Shown here: in pieces, positions 33,378 through 42,155 of the stretch
Position numbering within the stretch: the first letter of the stretch is position 1
Layout: each line of letters starts with the position of its first letter
Assembly (NCBI GenBank): GCA_046348835.1
Contig: JAXMDM010000003.1
Coordinates: 310,001 to 374,000, forward strand
DNA length: 64,000 nt
Direction of reading: 5' to 3'
Source of the DNA: Defluviicoccus sp046348835
GTDB taxonomy: Bacteria > Pseudomonadota > Alphaproteobacteria > Rhodospirillales > Defluviicoccaceae
Made by a program: the position numbers and the translations under genes
The notes under the pieces: generated by a model
Database searches by the model: none
Told to the model about the DNA's origin: nothing
The model's input: only the letters and a program-made list of their open reading frames with translations

Positions 33378-34698
33378 CCGGCGACCTCCGCCAACAGGGT
33401 CCGGGTATCCGCCGCGGTCACCGTCGCTGCCACGATGGTTCCGGGCGATTCCCGGCGATCGAGGCGGACCGGCGCGTAGTAAGGGCAGCGGCCCCTGTCG
33501 TCCGCCTCGACCAGGACCTCGGTCCGTTCGCCGATCCGGCCGCCGAGATGGGCGGTGCGAGCCCGGTCCCCGGCCTCGCGCAGGGTCCGCGCCCGGGCAT
33601 GGCGGACGGGCGGGGGCACCTGCGGCATGCGGGCGGCGGGCGTTCCCTCCCGGGGCGAATAGGGGAAGACGTGCAGCCAGGTCAGGCCCAGATCGTCCAC
33701 GGCTGCGAGCGTGTTGGCGAACATGGCGTCCGTTTCGGTGGGGAAGCCGGCGATCAGGTCGGCGCCGAAGACCATGTCCGGGCGGGCTTGGCGCAGCCTG
33801 GCGACGATGCGCTCGGCGTCGGCGCGCGAATGGCGCCGCTTCATCCGCTTCAGCACCAGGTCGTCCGCCGCCTGCAAACTGAGATGCACGTGCGGCATCA
33901 GCCGCGGTTCCTCCGCATAGCCCCTGATCAGATCGTCGTCGATCGCCGCCGGATCAAGGCTCGACAACCGCAACCGCGCCAGCTCCGGCACCTGGTGCAG
34001 GAGGGTGCGCACCGCGGCGCCGAGGCTCGGCCGCCCGGGCAGGTCGATCCCATAGGAGCAGATATCGACACCGGTGAGGACCAGCTCAAGGTGGCCGGCC
34101 GCCACCAACCGGCGGGCGGCGGCGACGATGCGCGTCGGCTCGACGCTGCGCCCGGGACCGCGGGCGAACGGGATGATGCAGAAGGTGCAGCGGTGGTCGC
34201 AGCCCTGCTGCACCTGAACGAAGGCGCGGGTTCGTCCCTCGAAGCCATCGAGGAGGTGTCCCGCCGTTTCATCCGGCACCATGATGTCGCCGACGGCGAC
34301 CCGTTCGGAGCCGCCCGTGAGCCGATGGCGGTCCAGCTTCTCGGCGTTGCCGACGACGCGATCCACTTCCGGCATCCGGGCGAAGGCGTCGGGGGCGAGT
34401 TGGGCGGCGCAGCCGGTGACGATGATGCGCTTCGCCGGGTGCTCACGGCGCAGCCGGCGGATCGTCTGCCGTGCCTGCCGCACCGCTTCCCCGGTCACCG
34501 CACAGGTATTGACGATGATGGTATCGGCGAGGGAGCCGTTGAGACCGGGGGGCCGGCGGCGCGCATCGCCTGCGATTCCAGCGTGTTCAGCCGACAGCCG
34601 AGGGTGACGACCAAGGGCGCCATCGAAGCGGCAACCGGCGGGCGTGGCGCGGGGTCGACCGGTGCGGGCGCCGGGTGGTCGGCGGCCCGGGTGATCAT
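33374..34698 (-). pseudogene. mtaB: tRNA methylthiotransferase MtaB, frameshifted near the N-terminus
   Basis: Radical-SAM enzyme that adds methylthio to N6-threonylcarbamoyladenosine-37 of tRNA. The N-terminal part starts at ATG 34698, overlapping the dapF stop, and reads LVVTLGCRLNTLESQAMRAA. The frame then breaks at a run of six C (plus strand G-run 34547-34552). One extra C restores GPPGLNGSLADTIIVNTCAV and the rest of the protein: VTGEAVRQARQTIRR, the radical-SAM triad QQGCDHRCTFCIIPFARG, and a TRAM-like tail. A single-base loss in a homopolymer is either a real mutation or a sequencing error. Translation from an internal start would lack the first Fe-S cysteine. All other motifs are intact. 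Confidence 0.85.
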
Positions 34699-35534
34699 CC
34701 CAGCAGGCCCGGATCGAGGGTACCGCGGAAGCTGGTGGCGACCGGACCGGTGGTCAGGACATGACCGTCCGCCCGCCATTCTACCGACAGCGTGCCGCCG
34801 TCGAGGATCACGTCGGCCGCGCGGCCGGCGAGACCGCGGCGATGGGCGGCGACCACGGCGGCGGCGGCGCCGGTACCGCAGGCCCGGGTGATGCCGACAC
34901 CCCGCTCCCACACCCGGAGCCGCAGCCGGTCGGGGGCGAGGACCTGGACCACCTCGACGTTGGTGCGCTCGGGAAACAGCGGGTCGCACTCGATGCGCGG
35001 GCCGCAGGCAGCGAGCGGCACCGCTTCCGCATCGTCGACGAAGAAGACGGCGTGCGGATTGCCCACCTCCACCGCCACCGCATCGGCCAGCGGCGGCACC
35101 GCCAGCGGCAGGTGCAAGGTGTCCGCCTCGCGGGCGAGCGGGATCGAGCGCCAGTCGCTGTGCGCCGGACCCAGGTCGACGGTGACCCGGCCGTGATCGG
35201 CGACGTTGCAGGCGAGCAGGGTGGCCGCCGTCTCGATGACGGCATGGCCGTGGTCGTTGTCGTCCTCGTTCATCACCAGATGGGCGATGCAGCGGCTGGC
35301 GTTGCCGCAGGCGGCCACTTCGCCGCCGTCGGCGTTGAAGATGCGCATGCGGATGTCGGCCACCGGCTGCGACGGCGCGCCGATGACGATCAACTGGTCG
35401 CAGCCGACGCCGGTGCGCCGGTCGGCGATGGCGCGAATGGCGTCCGGCGCCAACTCGATCGCCGTCCGCCGCCCGTCGAGGACGACGAAATCGTTGCCGA
35501 GGCCGTGCATCTTGATGAAGGGTAGGGCGATCAT
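34695..35534 (-). CDS. dapF: diaminopimelate epimerase
   Basis: Converts LL- to meso-diaminopimelate for lysine and peptidoglycan synthesis, cytosolic, 279 residues. Catalytic cysteines are in NADGGEVAACGNASRCIAHL (first Cys) and RACGTGAAAAVVAA (second Cys). Other family blocks are FIKMHGLGNDFVVLDGR, VGCDQLIVI, VEVGNPHAVFFVDD and PERTNVEVVQV. It is the first gene of dapF-mtaB-ftsY, coupled to mtaB by an ATGA overlap. Confidence 0.95.
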   Translation of the reverse strand: MIALPFIKMHGLGNDFVVLDGRRTAIELAPDAIRAIADRRTGVGCDQLIVIGAPSQPVADIRMRIFNADGGEVAACGNASRCIAHLVMNEDDNDHGHAVIETAATLLACNVADHGRVTVDLGPAHSDWRSIPLAREADTLHLPLAVPPLADAVAVEVGNPHAVFFVDDAEAVPLAACGPRIECDPLFPERTNVEVVQVLAPDRLRLRVWERGVGITRACGTGAAAAVVAAHRRGLAGRAADVILDGGTLSVEWRADGHVLTTGPVATSFRGTLDPGLLG

Positions 35535-35621
35535 GGCGCCCTAATATGGCCGAAGCCCGCCGGAAGTCCACCCGCGTCGCACGTCGCGAGCCGGCGATGT
35601 GTCGGCGTCCATCGAGAGGTG

Positions 35622-35651
35622 GCCCGGATGCAGCGCAGCGCAATCCGGGAT
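35622..35651 (+). repeat. REP-like palindrome, copy 2
   Basis: GCCCGGATGCAGCGCAGCGC then AATCCGGGAT. One base differs from the hairpin core of copy 1 (14407-14440), and similarity extends to about 35700. Confidence 0.75.
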
Positions 35652-35752
35652 AATCCGTCCGCATGGTGAACTCCCGCCATGCCCGCGTCCCCGGTGCGTC
35701 CTATTCCTTCACCCCGCTTCAGCCGGACTCTCTGGGAGACCGGTACGAAAGT

Positions 35753-35802
35753 GCCCTCGCCCGTCGGGGAGAGGGCGGCGCGCAGCGCCGGGTGAGGGGC
35801 GG
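35753..35802. repeat. CCCTCGCCCG-type intergenic palindromic repeat, left
   Basis: Contains GCCCTCGCCCG at one end and GGGTGAGGGG at the other, with GGAGAGGGC and GGCGCGCAGCGCC inside, so it can fold. Its GGGTGAGGGG end is complementary to CCCCTCACCC at the start of the next unit. Confidence 0.6.
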
Positions 35803-35825
35803 TTGCCGGGAAATCAATACGATAT

Positions 35826-35860
35826 CCCCCTCACCCGCCCCTCTCCCTCGAGGGAGAGGG
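35826..35860. repeat. CCCTCACCC-type intergenic palindromic repeat, right
   Basis: CCCCCTCACCCG leads into a perfect 22-base palindrome at 35839-35860 (arms CCCTCTCCCTC and GAGGGAGAGGG). Repeats of this look are widespread between genes in GC-rich proteobacteria. Confidence 0.65.
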
Positions 35861-35905
35861 AACGTAGAGCCGTTTTGCACGGCCTCCTCCGGGGCAGGCG
35901 CTTGT

Positions 35906-35938
35906 TCCCGGATTGCGCTGCGCTCCATCCGGGCTACG
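35906..35938 (-). repeat. REP-like palindrome, copy 3 (inverted)
   Basis: Reverse complement reads CGTAGCCCGGATGGAGCGCA then GCGCAATCCGGGA, matching copies 1 and 2. With copy 2 it brackets the two CCCTCACCC-type palindromes as an inverted pair. Confidence 0.75.
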
Positions 35939-36033
35939 TCCGTTGCCGTTGCCGCGGTCGTATTGATGCGATAGCGATCGGAGACCGTAGGCTCTGCTCG
36001 AACCGCGCAAATGCGCAGTACGAGGCGGCTCGC

Positions 36034-36062
36034 TTGACACCTCGCCACCGCGTCCATACAGT
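36034..36062 (+). promoter_or_regulatory. sigma70-type promoter of ffh
   Basis: -35 TTGACA (36034-36039), 17-base spacer, -10 TACAGT (36057-36062). The start point would be near 36069, about 100 bases before the ffh GTG. It has a consensus -35 and optimal spacing, making it the best promoter in the window. Confidence 0.65.
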
Positions 36063-36170
36063 CCTGCGCCCCGATGGCAAGGTCTCGTCGCGGATGCGCC
36101 GGCGCTCGCCCGGTGCGCGGCCGCCTATGGGACCCGACGGGCATCGCAAATCGGTAAGGGACCGGATGGC

Positions 36171-37568
36171 GTGTTTGAGGGCCTGAGCGATCGTCTCGGC
36201 GCGATTTTCGACCGGCTGAAGAAGCGCGGCGCCTTGAGCGAGGCGGACGTGGGGGAAGCCCTGCGCGAAGTCCGCATCGCGCTCCTGGAAGCCGACGTGG
36301 CGCTGCCGGTGGTCAAGGATTTCGTCCGCTCGGTCAGGGAGCGGGCGATCGGCCAGGAGGTGCTGCGCTCGGTCACCCCGGGACAGATGGTGGTCAAGAT
36401 CGTCCACGATCACCTGGTGGAGCTGCTCAGCGGCGGCGAGGCGGACGAGAAGCTGCGGGTGGGCGAGGGCGCCGGGATCAATCTCGCCGCGTCGCCACCG
36501 GTGCCGGTGCTGCTGGTGGGGCTGCAGGGCTCGGGCAAGACCACCACCGCCGGCAAGCTCGCCCTGCGTCTGAAGAAGCGCGAGCGGAAGAAGGTGCTGC
36601 TGGCGTCCCTCGACGTCTACCGCCCCGCCGCCCAGCGCCAGCTCGCCGTCCTCGGCCAGCAGACCGAGACCGCCACCCTCGACATCGTCGACGGCGAGGC
36701 GCCGGTGGCGATCGCGCGCCGCGCCATGGACACCGCCCGCCGCCAGGGATTCGACGTGGTGATCCTCGATACCGCCGGCCGCCTCGCCATCGACGAGGCG
36801 ATGATGACGGAGGCGGCAGCGGTCAAGGCGGCGGTCAATCCGACCGAGACCCTGCTGGTCGCCGATGCGCTGACCGGCCAGGACGCCGTCGCGCTGGCCG
36901 GCGCTTTCCACGACAAGGTGGGGCTCACCGGCCTCGTCCTCACCCGGGTCGACGGCGACGCCCGCGGCGGCGCCGCGCTCTCCATGCGGGCGGCCACCGG
37001 CTGCCCGATCCGCCTCCTCGGGGTGGGCGAGAAGCTGGACGCCATCGAGACCTTCGATCCGCAGCGCATCGCCGGCCGCATCCTCGGCATGGGCGACGTG
37101 GTCGGCCTGGTGGAGCGGGCGGCCGAGTTCATCGAGAAGGAAGACGCCGAAGCGCTGGCAAAGAAGCTGGTCAAGGGCGAGTTCACCCTCGACGACATGG
37201 CCCAGCAATTCCGCCAGATCCGCAAGCTCGGGGACGTCAAGGGCCTGTTGGGGATGCTGCCCGGCGTCGCCAAGATGAAGAAACAGATCGCCGAGGCCAA
37301 CATCGACGACCGGATGGTCGCCCGCCAGGAGGCGATCATCATGGCGATGACCCCCTCCGAGCGGGTTCAGCCCAAGCTCCTCAACGCGTCCCGGCGGCGG
37401 CGGATCGCCCGCGGCTCGGGGACGACGGTGCAGGACGTCAACCGTCTGCTGAAGCAGCACCAGCAGATGGCGGAAATGATGAAGAAGATCGGCAAGCTCG
37501 GCAAACGCGGCCTGTTGGGCAAGGGTGGCTTGCCGCCCGGCCTGCTGCCGCCGATGCCGCCCCGCTGA
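36171..37568 (+). CDS. ffh: signal recognition particle protein Ffh
   Basis: GTPase and signal-sequence-binding protein of the SRP, 465 residues, GTG start. The N domain is FEGLSDRLGAIFDRLKKRG. The G domain has G1 GLQGSGKTTTAGKLA, the insertion box LDVYRPAAQRQLAVL, G3 DTAGRLAID, G4 TRVDGDARGG and LGVGEKLDAIETFDP. The Met-rich M domain includes MLPGVAKMKKQIAEAN and the RNA-binding GSGTTVQDVNRLLKQ, and it ends with a Gly/Pro/Leu tail. It heads ffh-rpsP-rimM-trmD-rplS, a conserved order. Confidence 0.96.
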   Translation: MFEGLSDRLGAIFDRLKKRGALSEADVGEALREVRIALLEADVALPVVKDFVRSVRERAIGQEVLRSVTPGQMVVKIVHDHLVELLSGGEADEKLRVGEGAGINLAASPPVPVLLVGLQGSGKTTTAGKLALRLKKRERKKVLLASLDVYRPAAQRQLAVLGQQTETATLDIVDGEAPVAIARRAMDTARRQGFDVVILDTAGRLAIDEAMMTEAAAVKAAVNPTETLLVADALTGQDAVALAGAFHDKVGLTGLVLTRVDGDARGGAALSMRAATGCPIRLLGVGEKLDAIETFDPQRIAGRILGMGDVVGLVERAAEFIEKEDAEALAKKLVKGEFTLDDMAQQFRQIRKLGDVKGLLGMLPGVAKMKKQIAEANIDDRMVARQEAIIMAMTPSERVQPKLLNASRRRRIARGSGTTVQDVNRLLKQHQQMAEMMKKIGKLGKRGLLGKGGLPPGLLPPMPPR

Positions 37569-37638
37569 GTGCCGGAGAAGGCAGCCGGCGCATACCGAAG
37601 ATCATCGATTAAAGTTAGAGAAGGATCGGACCGAGAGC

Positions 37639-37977
37639 ATGGCAGTCAGGATTCGTTTGGCCCGCGGCGGCACCAAGAAGCGCCCCTTCTATCGCGTCGT
37701 CATCGCCGATTCGCGCAGCCCGCGCGATGGCCGTTTCATCGAGATCGTCGGCACCTACGACCCCATGCTGCCGCAGGAGCACGAGCGGCGCCTCCGCCTC
37801 GACGGTGAGCGCATCAGCCATTGGCTCGGCCACGGCGCGACAGCGAGCGACCGGGTGGTTCGGCTGTGTGCGTCGCAGGGGCTGATGGAAGCGCCGGTGC
37901 GGCCGGAGCAGACGAAGAAGCCGCAACCGAAGGCGAAGGCGCAGGAGCGGATGAAGGCGGCCGCCTCCGCCGCCTGA
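37639..37977 (+). CDS. rpsP: 30S ribosomal protein bS16
   Basis: Small-subunit protein, 112 residues. The start MAVRIRLARGGTKKRPFYRV is diagnostic, followed by VIADSRSPRDGRFIEIVGTY and DGERISHWLGHGATASDRVV. The C-terminal 25 residues are a Lys/Ala/Gln-rich extension (KKPQPKAKAQERMKAAAS) common in alphaproteobacteria. It lies 70 bases after ffh. Confidence 0.96.
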   Translation: MAVRIRLARGGTKKRPFYRVVIADSRSPRDGRFIEIVGTYDPMLPQEHERRLRLDGERISHWLGHGATASDRVVRLCASQGLMEAPVRPEQTKKPQPKAKAQERMKAAASAA

Positions 37978-38062
37978 GCCGCAGGGGCCACGTCCCACCC
38001 TGGCGCCCCTCGGCCCTGGACGGCTGCCCTGGACGGCTGGACGGCGCTCCAGGTGATCGCTG

Positions 38063-38674
38063 ATGGATGAGGATACAGGACCCCGCGCCGCCGGCCGGCG
38101 TATCTGCGTCGGCGTGATCACCGGCGCCCGCGGCCTCCGGGGCGAGGTTTGGATCCGCACCTTCACCGCCGACCCCGCCGATGTGGCCGCTTACGGTGCG
38201 CCCACCGACGACGGCGGTCGACGCCGCTATAAGGTGCGCGTGGTCGACCGCCACCCGGACCGGGTGGTGGCTCGCGTCGACGGCATTGCCGATCGCACCG
38301 CCGCGGAGGGGCTGAAGGGCACCCGGCTCTACGTTAACCGGGAGGCGTTGCCCGACCCCGACGACGAGGAGTTCTACCACGTGGATTTGATCGGCTGCGC
38401 CGCCGTCCTGACCGGTGCCGCCGGCGACGTCGGGGGAGAGGTCGATGCAACGGGCGACAATGACGTCTCGGGAACGGTGACGGCGGTGCATGACTTCGGC
38501 GCCGGAGCCGTGCTCGAGATCGATCTCGCCTCGGGTGCATCGCTGATGGTGCCGTTCTCCCGCGCCTGCGTCCCCGAGGTCGACCTTGGCCGTCGCCGGT
38601 TGCGTATCGTTCCCGAACCGGGGTTGCTGGATGAAACAGCGGCAAACCCGAAAGGCCCCCGGGAGGACCGATGA
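38063..38674 (+). CDS. rimM: ribosome maturation factor RimM
   Basis: 16S rRNA processing factor that binds ribosomal protein S19, 203 residues. Family blocks are ICVGVITGARGLRGEVWIRT, ARVDGIADRTAAEGLKGTRL and the PRC-barrel part DEEFYHVDLIGC with GTVTAVHDFGAGAVLEID and VPFSRACVPEVDL. An acidic insert (VGGEVDATGDNDVSG) sits in the barrel loop. The stop overlaps the trmD start by four bases. Confidence 0.93.
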   Translation: MDEDTGPRAAGRRICVGVITGARGLRGEVWIRTFTADPADVAAYGAPTDDGGRRRYKVRVVDRHPDRVVARVDGIADRTAAEGLKGTRLYVNREALPDPDDEEFYHVDLIGCAAVLTGAAGDVGGEVDATGDNDVSGTVTAVHDFGAGAVLEIDLASGASLMVPFSRACVPEVDLGRRRLRIVPEPGLLDETAANPKGPREDR

Positions 38675-39429
38675 CCACGCGGCCCTGGACGGCGACGGTG
38701 CTGACCCTGTTCCCGCAGATGTTCCCCGGACCGCTGGCGCTGTCGCTCGCCGGCCAGGCCCTCGCCGCCGGCCGCTGGTGCATGGAAACGGTGGACATTC
38801 GGCTTTTCGCGCGCGATAAACACGCCTCCGTCGACGACACGCCGTTCGGCGGCGGACCCGGCATGGTGATGCGGGCGGAGGTGGTCGATGCGGCCATCGT
38901 CGCGACCGAAGCATCCCGCTCCGAGGCGCCCCTGATCTACCTGACGCCGCGCGGTCGCCCTCTCGACCAGGCGCGTGTGCGGGGATTGGCGGCGGGAGCG
39001 GGCGTGCGCCTGTTGTGCGGTCGCTACGAGGGGATCGACGAACGGGTGATCGCCGCCCATCGGCCGGAAGAGATCAGCCTCGGCGATTTCGTGCTGTCCG
39101 GCGGTGAGCCAGCGGCGATAGCGCTCATCGATGCCTGTGTCCGGCTGTTGCCGGGGGTTGTCGGCAGTACCGGGTCCTTGCAGGAGGAGAGTTTCAATAA
39201 CTACCTCCTGGAATATCCCCAGTACACCCGGCCCCGGCTGTGGCGGGAGCGGGCGGTACCGGCGGTGCTGACGGAAGGTGACCACGGCCGGATCGCCCAG
39301 TGGCGGCGGGCCGAGGCGGAGCGGGTTACCCGCGAGCGGCGCCCCGACCTGTGGGCGCTCTATTGCGGCGGGGAGGAAAGGCCCGGCGAGGCGAACGGGG
39401 CGGGCATCGGAACCAAGGGCGCCGGTTAA
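38671..39429 (+). CDS. trmD: tRNA (guanine-N1)-methyltransferase TrmD
   Basis: SPOUT methyltransferase that makes m1G37 in tRNA, 252 residues. Signatures are ATVLTLFPQMFPGPLALSLA, DDTPFGGGPGMVMR, IYLTPRGRPLDQA, LLCGRYEGIDERVI and the knot region EISLGDFVLSGGEPAAIALI. The C-terminal domain shows EYPQYTRPRLW. It is coupled to rimM and followed after 72 bases by rplS. Confidence 0.95.
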   Translation: MTTRPWTATVLTLFPQMFPGPLALSLAGQALAAGRWCMETVDIRLFARDKHASVDDTPFGGGPGMVMRAEVVDAAIVATEASRSEAPLIYLTPRGRPLDQARVRGLAAGAGVRLLCGRYEGIDERVIAAHRPEEISLGDFVLSGGEPAAIALIDACVRLLPGVVGSTGSLQEESFNNYLLEYPQYTRPRLWRERAVPAVLTEGDHGRIAQWRRAEAERVTRERRPDLWALYCGGEERPGEANGAGIGTKGAG

Positions 39430-39501
39430 CGGAAGCCCGAGAGGTGAAACGGGGCGTCGGCCAGAGCGACGGCCAAGGCTGACGGCGGTGAGGTAGGACG
39501 G

Positions 39502-39978
39502 ATGAATATTCTTGAAGCGTTCGAGCAGGAGCAGATCGAAAAGCTCTCTCAAGATCGGCAGGCGCCCTGGTTCGCCCCGGGCGACACCCTGCGCGTCAAG
39601 GTGAAGGTGGTCGAAGGCTCGCGCGAGCGCCTGCAGGCGTTCGAGGGGGTGTGTATCGCCAAGCGCAATCGCGGGCTGCACTCGTCCTTTACCGTCCGCA
39701 AGATCTCCTACGGAGAGGGTGTCGAGCGCGTTTTCCCGCTCTATTCTCCCAACATCGCCACCATCGAGGTGGTGCGCCGCGGTGACGTCCGCCGCGCCAA
39801 GCTGTATTATCTGCGGTCGCGGCGTGGCAAACGGGCACGGATCTCGGAAAAGACCGACGGCTACGTCGCCAAGATCGACGCTCGCGAGCGCGAGGCGACC
39901 CAGCAGGCACGCCAAGAAGCGCTTGCCGCGCAGCGGGCGGGCAAGGAACGGGACGAGCAGCGGACGGAGAGCCGCTGA
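39502..39978 (+). CDS. rplS: 50S ribosomal protein bL19
   Basis: Large-subunit protein at the subunit interface, 158 residues. The core FAPGDTLRVKVKVVEGSRER, LQAFEGVCIAKRNRG, TVRKISYGEGVERVFPLYSP and YYLRSRRGKRARI is intact. The C-terminus carries about 40 extra charged residues (AREREATQQARQEALAAQRA) relative to the roughly 115-residue E. coli protein. It is the last ribosome-related gene of the block; a GC hairpin follows. Confidence 0.95.
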   Translation: MNILEAFEQEQIEKLSQDRQAPWFAPGDTLRVKVKVVEGSRERLQAFEGVCIAKRNRGLHSSFTVRKISYGEGVERVFPLYSPNIATIEVVRRGDVRRAKLYYLRSRRGKRARISEKTDGYVAKIDAREREATQQARQEALAAQRAGKERDEQRTESR

Positions 39979-39987
39979 GACAGCAAA

Positions 39988-40007
39988 GGCGGCCGAAAGC
40001 GGCCGCC
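39988..40007. other. GC hairpin between rplS and leuC
   Basis: GGCGGCCG, AAAG, CGGCCGCC: a perfect 8-bp stem with a tight tetraloop, ten bases after the rplS stop. No T-run follows, so it is more likely an RNA-stabilising or pause structure than a complete terminator. Confidence 0.45.
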
Positions 40008-40040
40008 GGCCCGCGACGACGGCGGGCGGGGAGCTTCCGG

Positions 40041-41450
40041 ATGGACAGGCCGCGCACCTTATTCGACAAGATCTGGGACAATCATCTCGTCGACCGCCAG
40101 GACGACGGCACCTGCCTCGTCTATATCGATCGCCACCTGGTCCATGAAGTCACCAGCCCGCAGGCGTTCGAGGGGCTGCGCCTGACCGGGCGGCCGGTAC
40201 GGCGGCCGCTGGCGACGCTGGCCGTCGCCGATCACAATGTGCCGACGACCGACCGCAGCCACGGCATTGCGGATACGGACTCGCGCATCCAGGTGGAAAC
40301 CCTCGCCGACAATTGCCGCGAGTTCGGCGTTCCGTTCTTTTCGATGACCGACGTGCGCCAGGGCATCGTGCACATCATCGGCCCGGAGCAAGGATTTACC
40401 CTGCCCGGCCTGACCATCGTCTGCGGCGATTCCCACACCGCCACCCACGGCGCCTTCGGCGCGCTGGCCTTCGGCATCGGCACCTCCGAGGTGGAGCACG
40501 TCCTCGCCACCCAGACCCTGTTGCAGAAACCGGCGAAGAACATGCGGGTCCAGGTCGATGGCGCGCTGCCGGTGGGCGTCACCGCCAAGGACGTCGTCCT
40601 CGCCATCATCGGCCGCATCGGTACCGCCGGCGGCACCGGCCATGTGATCGAATACTGCGGCGAGGCGATCCGTTCGCTGTCGATGGAAGGGCGGATGACG
40701 CTGTGCAACATGTCCATCGAGGGCGGCGCCCGCGCCGGTCTGGTGGCGCCCGACGAGGTCACCTTCGCCTATCTGCGCGGCCGGGCGATGGCGCCGAAAG
40801 AAGGGGACTGGGAGCGGGCCGTCGCCGCCTGGCGGACGCTGCCATCCGATCCCGGCGCGCACTATGACAAAGAGGTGTTGTTCGACGCCGCCGCCATCCC
40901 GCCGCTGGTCACCTGGGGGACCAGCCCGGAGGACGTGGTGCCGATTACCGGCACCGTACCCGACCCCGACAGCGCCGCCGAAGAACCGAAGCGGCGGGCG
41001 ATGCGGCGATCGCTGGACTACATGGGGCTGACGCCGGGCACACCCATGAGCGACATCCGCGTCGACCGGGTGTTCATCGGATCGTGCACCAACGGCCGCA
41101 TCGAGGATCTGCGGGCGGCGGCGGTCGTCGCTCGCGGCCGCAAGGTGGCGGAGGGGGTCGGCGCGATGGTGGTTCCCGGCTCCGGCCTGGTGAAAAACCA
41201 GGCGGAGGCGGAAGGGCTCGATCGCGTCTTCCGCGAGGCCGGATTCGAATGGCGGGAGCCGGGCTGTTCCATGTGTCTGGCGATGAACGCCGACCGGCTG
41301 GAGCCGGGCGAGCGCTGCGCGTCCACGTCCAACCGCAACTTCGAAGGCCGGCAGGGCCGCGGCGGCCGCACCCATCTGATGAGCCCGGCGATGGCGGTTG
41401 CCGCCGCCGTCACCGGCCACCTCACCGACGTCCGCGACCTCGTCGGCTGA
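40041..41450 (+). CDS. leuC: 3-isopropylmalate dehydratase large subunit
   Basis: Iron-sulfur subunit of isopropylmalate isomerase in leucine synthesis, 469 residues. The 4Fe-4S cysteines are in FIGSCTNGRIEDLRAA and EPGCSMCLAMNAD. Substrate-site blocks are RTLFDKIWDNHLV, TTDRSHGIAD, CGDSHTATHGAFGALAFGIG and STSNRNFEGRQGRGGRTHLM. GGGGAG precedes the ATG by seven bases. leuD follows after 23 bases. Confidence 0.96.
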   Translation: MDRPRTLFDKIWDNHLVDRQDDGTCLVYIDRHLVHEVTSPQAFEGLRLTGRPVRRPLATLAVADHNVPTTDRSHGIADTDSRIQVETLADNCREFGVPFFSMTDVRQGIVHIIGPEQGFTLPGLTIVCGDSHTATHGAFGALAFGIGTSEVEHVLATQTLLQKPAKNMRVQVDGALPVGVTAKDVVLAIIGRIGTAGGTGHVIEYCGEAIRSLSMEGRMTLCNMSIEGGARAGLVAPDEVTFAYLRGRAMAPKEGDWERAVAAWRTLPSDPGAHYDKEVLFDAAAIPPLVTWGTSPEDVVPITGTVPDPDSAAEEPKRRAMRRSLDYMGLTPGTPMSDIRVDRVFIGSCTNGRIEDLRAAAVVARGRKVAEGVGAMVVPGSGLVKNQAEAEGLDRVFREAGFEWREPGCSMCLAMNADRLEPGERCASTSNRNFEGRQGRGGRTHLMSPAMAVAAAVTGHLTDVRDLVG

Positions 41451-41473
41451 ACCGCGCCAGCGAGGACCCGTTC

Positions 41474-42079
41474 ATGCAGCCCTTCACCACCCTGACCGGT
41501 ATCGCCGCACCGCTGCCGATGATCAACGTCGACACCGACATGATCATCCCGAAGCAGTTCCTGAAGACGATCAAGCGCTCCGGTCTCGGCGTCAGCCTGT
41601 TCTTCGAGATGCGCTATGATGACGGCGGTGCCGAGCGCGCGGATTTCATCCTCAACCGCGCACCGTGGCGCGATGCCCGGATCCTCGTCGCCGGCCAGAA
41701 CTTCGGCTGCGGCTCGTCCCGGGAGCACGCGCCCTGGGCGCTCCTCGACTTCGGCATCCGTGCGGTCATCGCGCCGTCGTTCGCCGACATCTTCTACAAC
41801 AACTGCTTCAAGAACGGCATCCTGCTGGTGACGCTGCCGCAGGCCGAGGTCGACCGGGTGATGGCCGCCGCCGGGGCCGGCGAAGCGGTCACCGTCGATC
41901 TGCCGGCGCAGGAGGTGCGGCTTGCCGGCGGTGAGAGCATCCATTTCGACCTGGATCCCTTCCTCAAGCATTGCCTCGTCGATGGCCTCGACGACATCGC
42001 CCTGACCCTGACCAAGTCGGACCGGATCGCCGCCTTCGAGGCGCAGCAAAAAGAGACCGCACCCTGGCTCTACCGCTGA
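41474..42079 (+). CDS. leuD: 3-isopropylmalate dehydratase small subunit
   Basis: Small subunit of isopropylmalate isomerase, 201 residues. Diagnostic blocks are LPMINVDTDMIIPKQFLKTI, GQNFGCGSSREHAPWALLDF and ADIFYNNCFKNGILLV. The ATG at 41474 fits the family start (MQPFTTLTGIAAPL); frames further upstream lie over leuC in another phase. leuB follows after 76 bases. Confidence 0.95.
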   Translation: MQPFTTLTGIAAPLPMINVDTDMIIPKQFLKTIKRSGLGVSLFFEMRYDDGGAERADFILNRAPWRDARILVAGQNFGCGSSREHAPWALLDFGIRAVIAPSFADIFYNNCFKNGILLVTLPQAEVDRVMAAAGAGEAVTVDLPAQEVRLAGGESIHFDLDPFLKHCLVDGLDDIALTLTKSDRIAAFEAQQKETAPWLYR

Positions 42080-42155
42080 GCGGGGTGGGTCGGGAAAAGA
42101 AGCTCGCCGGGTCGCCTCGCGGGAACGGGGGCCCGCCGCAACGAGGAGGGGCGTA

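Larger units (their letters stand above)
35535..36170. other. gene-free, repeat-rich intergenic region
   Basis: 636 bases between the divergent dapF and ffh starts. From left to right it holds REP-like copy 2 (35622), a pair of CCCTCACCC-type palindromes (35753-35802 and 35826-35860), REP-like copy 3 in inverted orientation (35906), and the ffh promoter (36034-36062). No supported gene is present; the open frames there are translations of repeat DNA. Confidence 0.7.

Noticed and set aside
35599..36186. 195-codon frame upstream of ffh
   Set aside because: It translates repeat elements and the ffh promoter region and has no homologous look.
38000..38050. Short direct repeats (CCCTGGACGGCTG) before rimM
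   Set aside because: Only two or three partial units, probably local slippage in a short intergenic gap.
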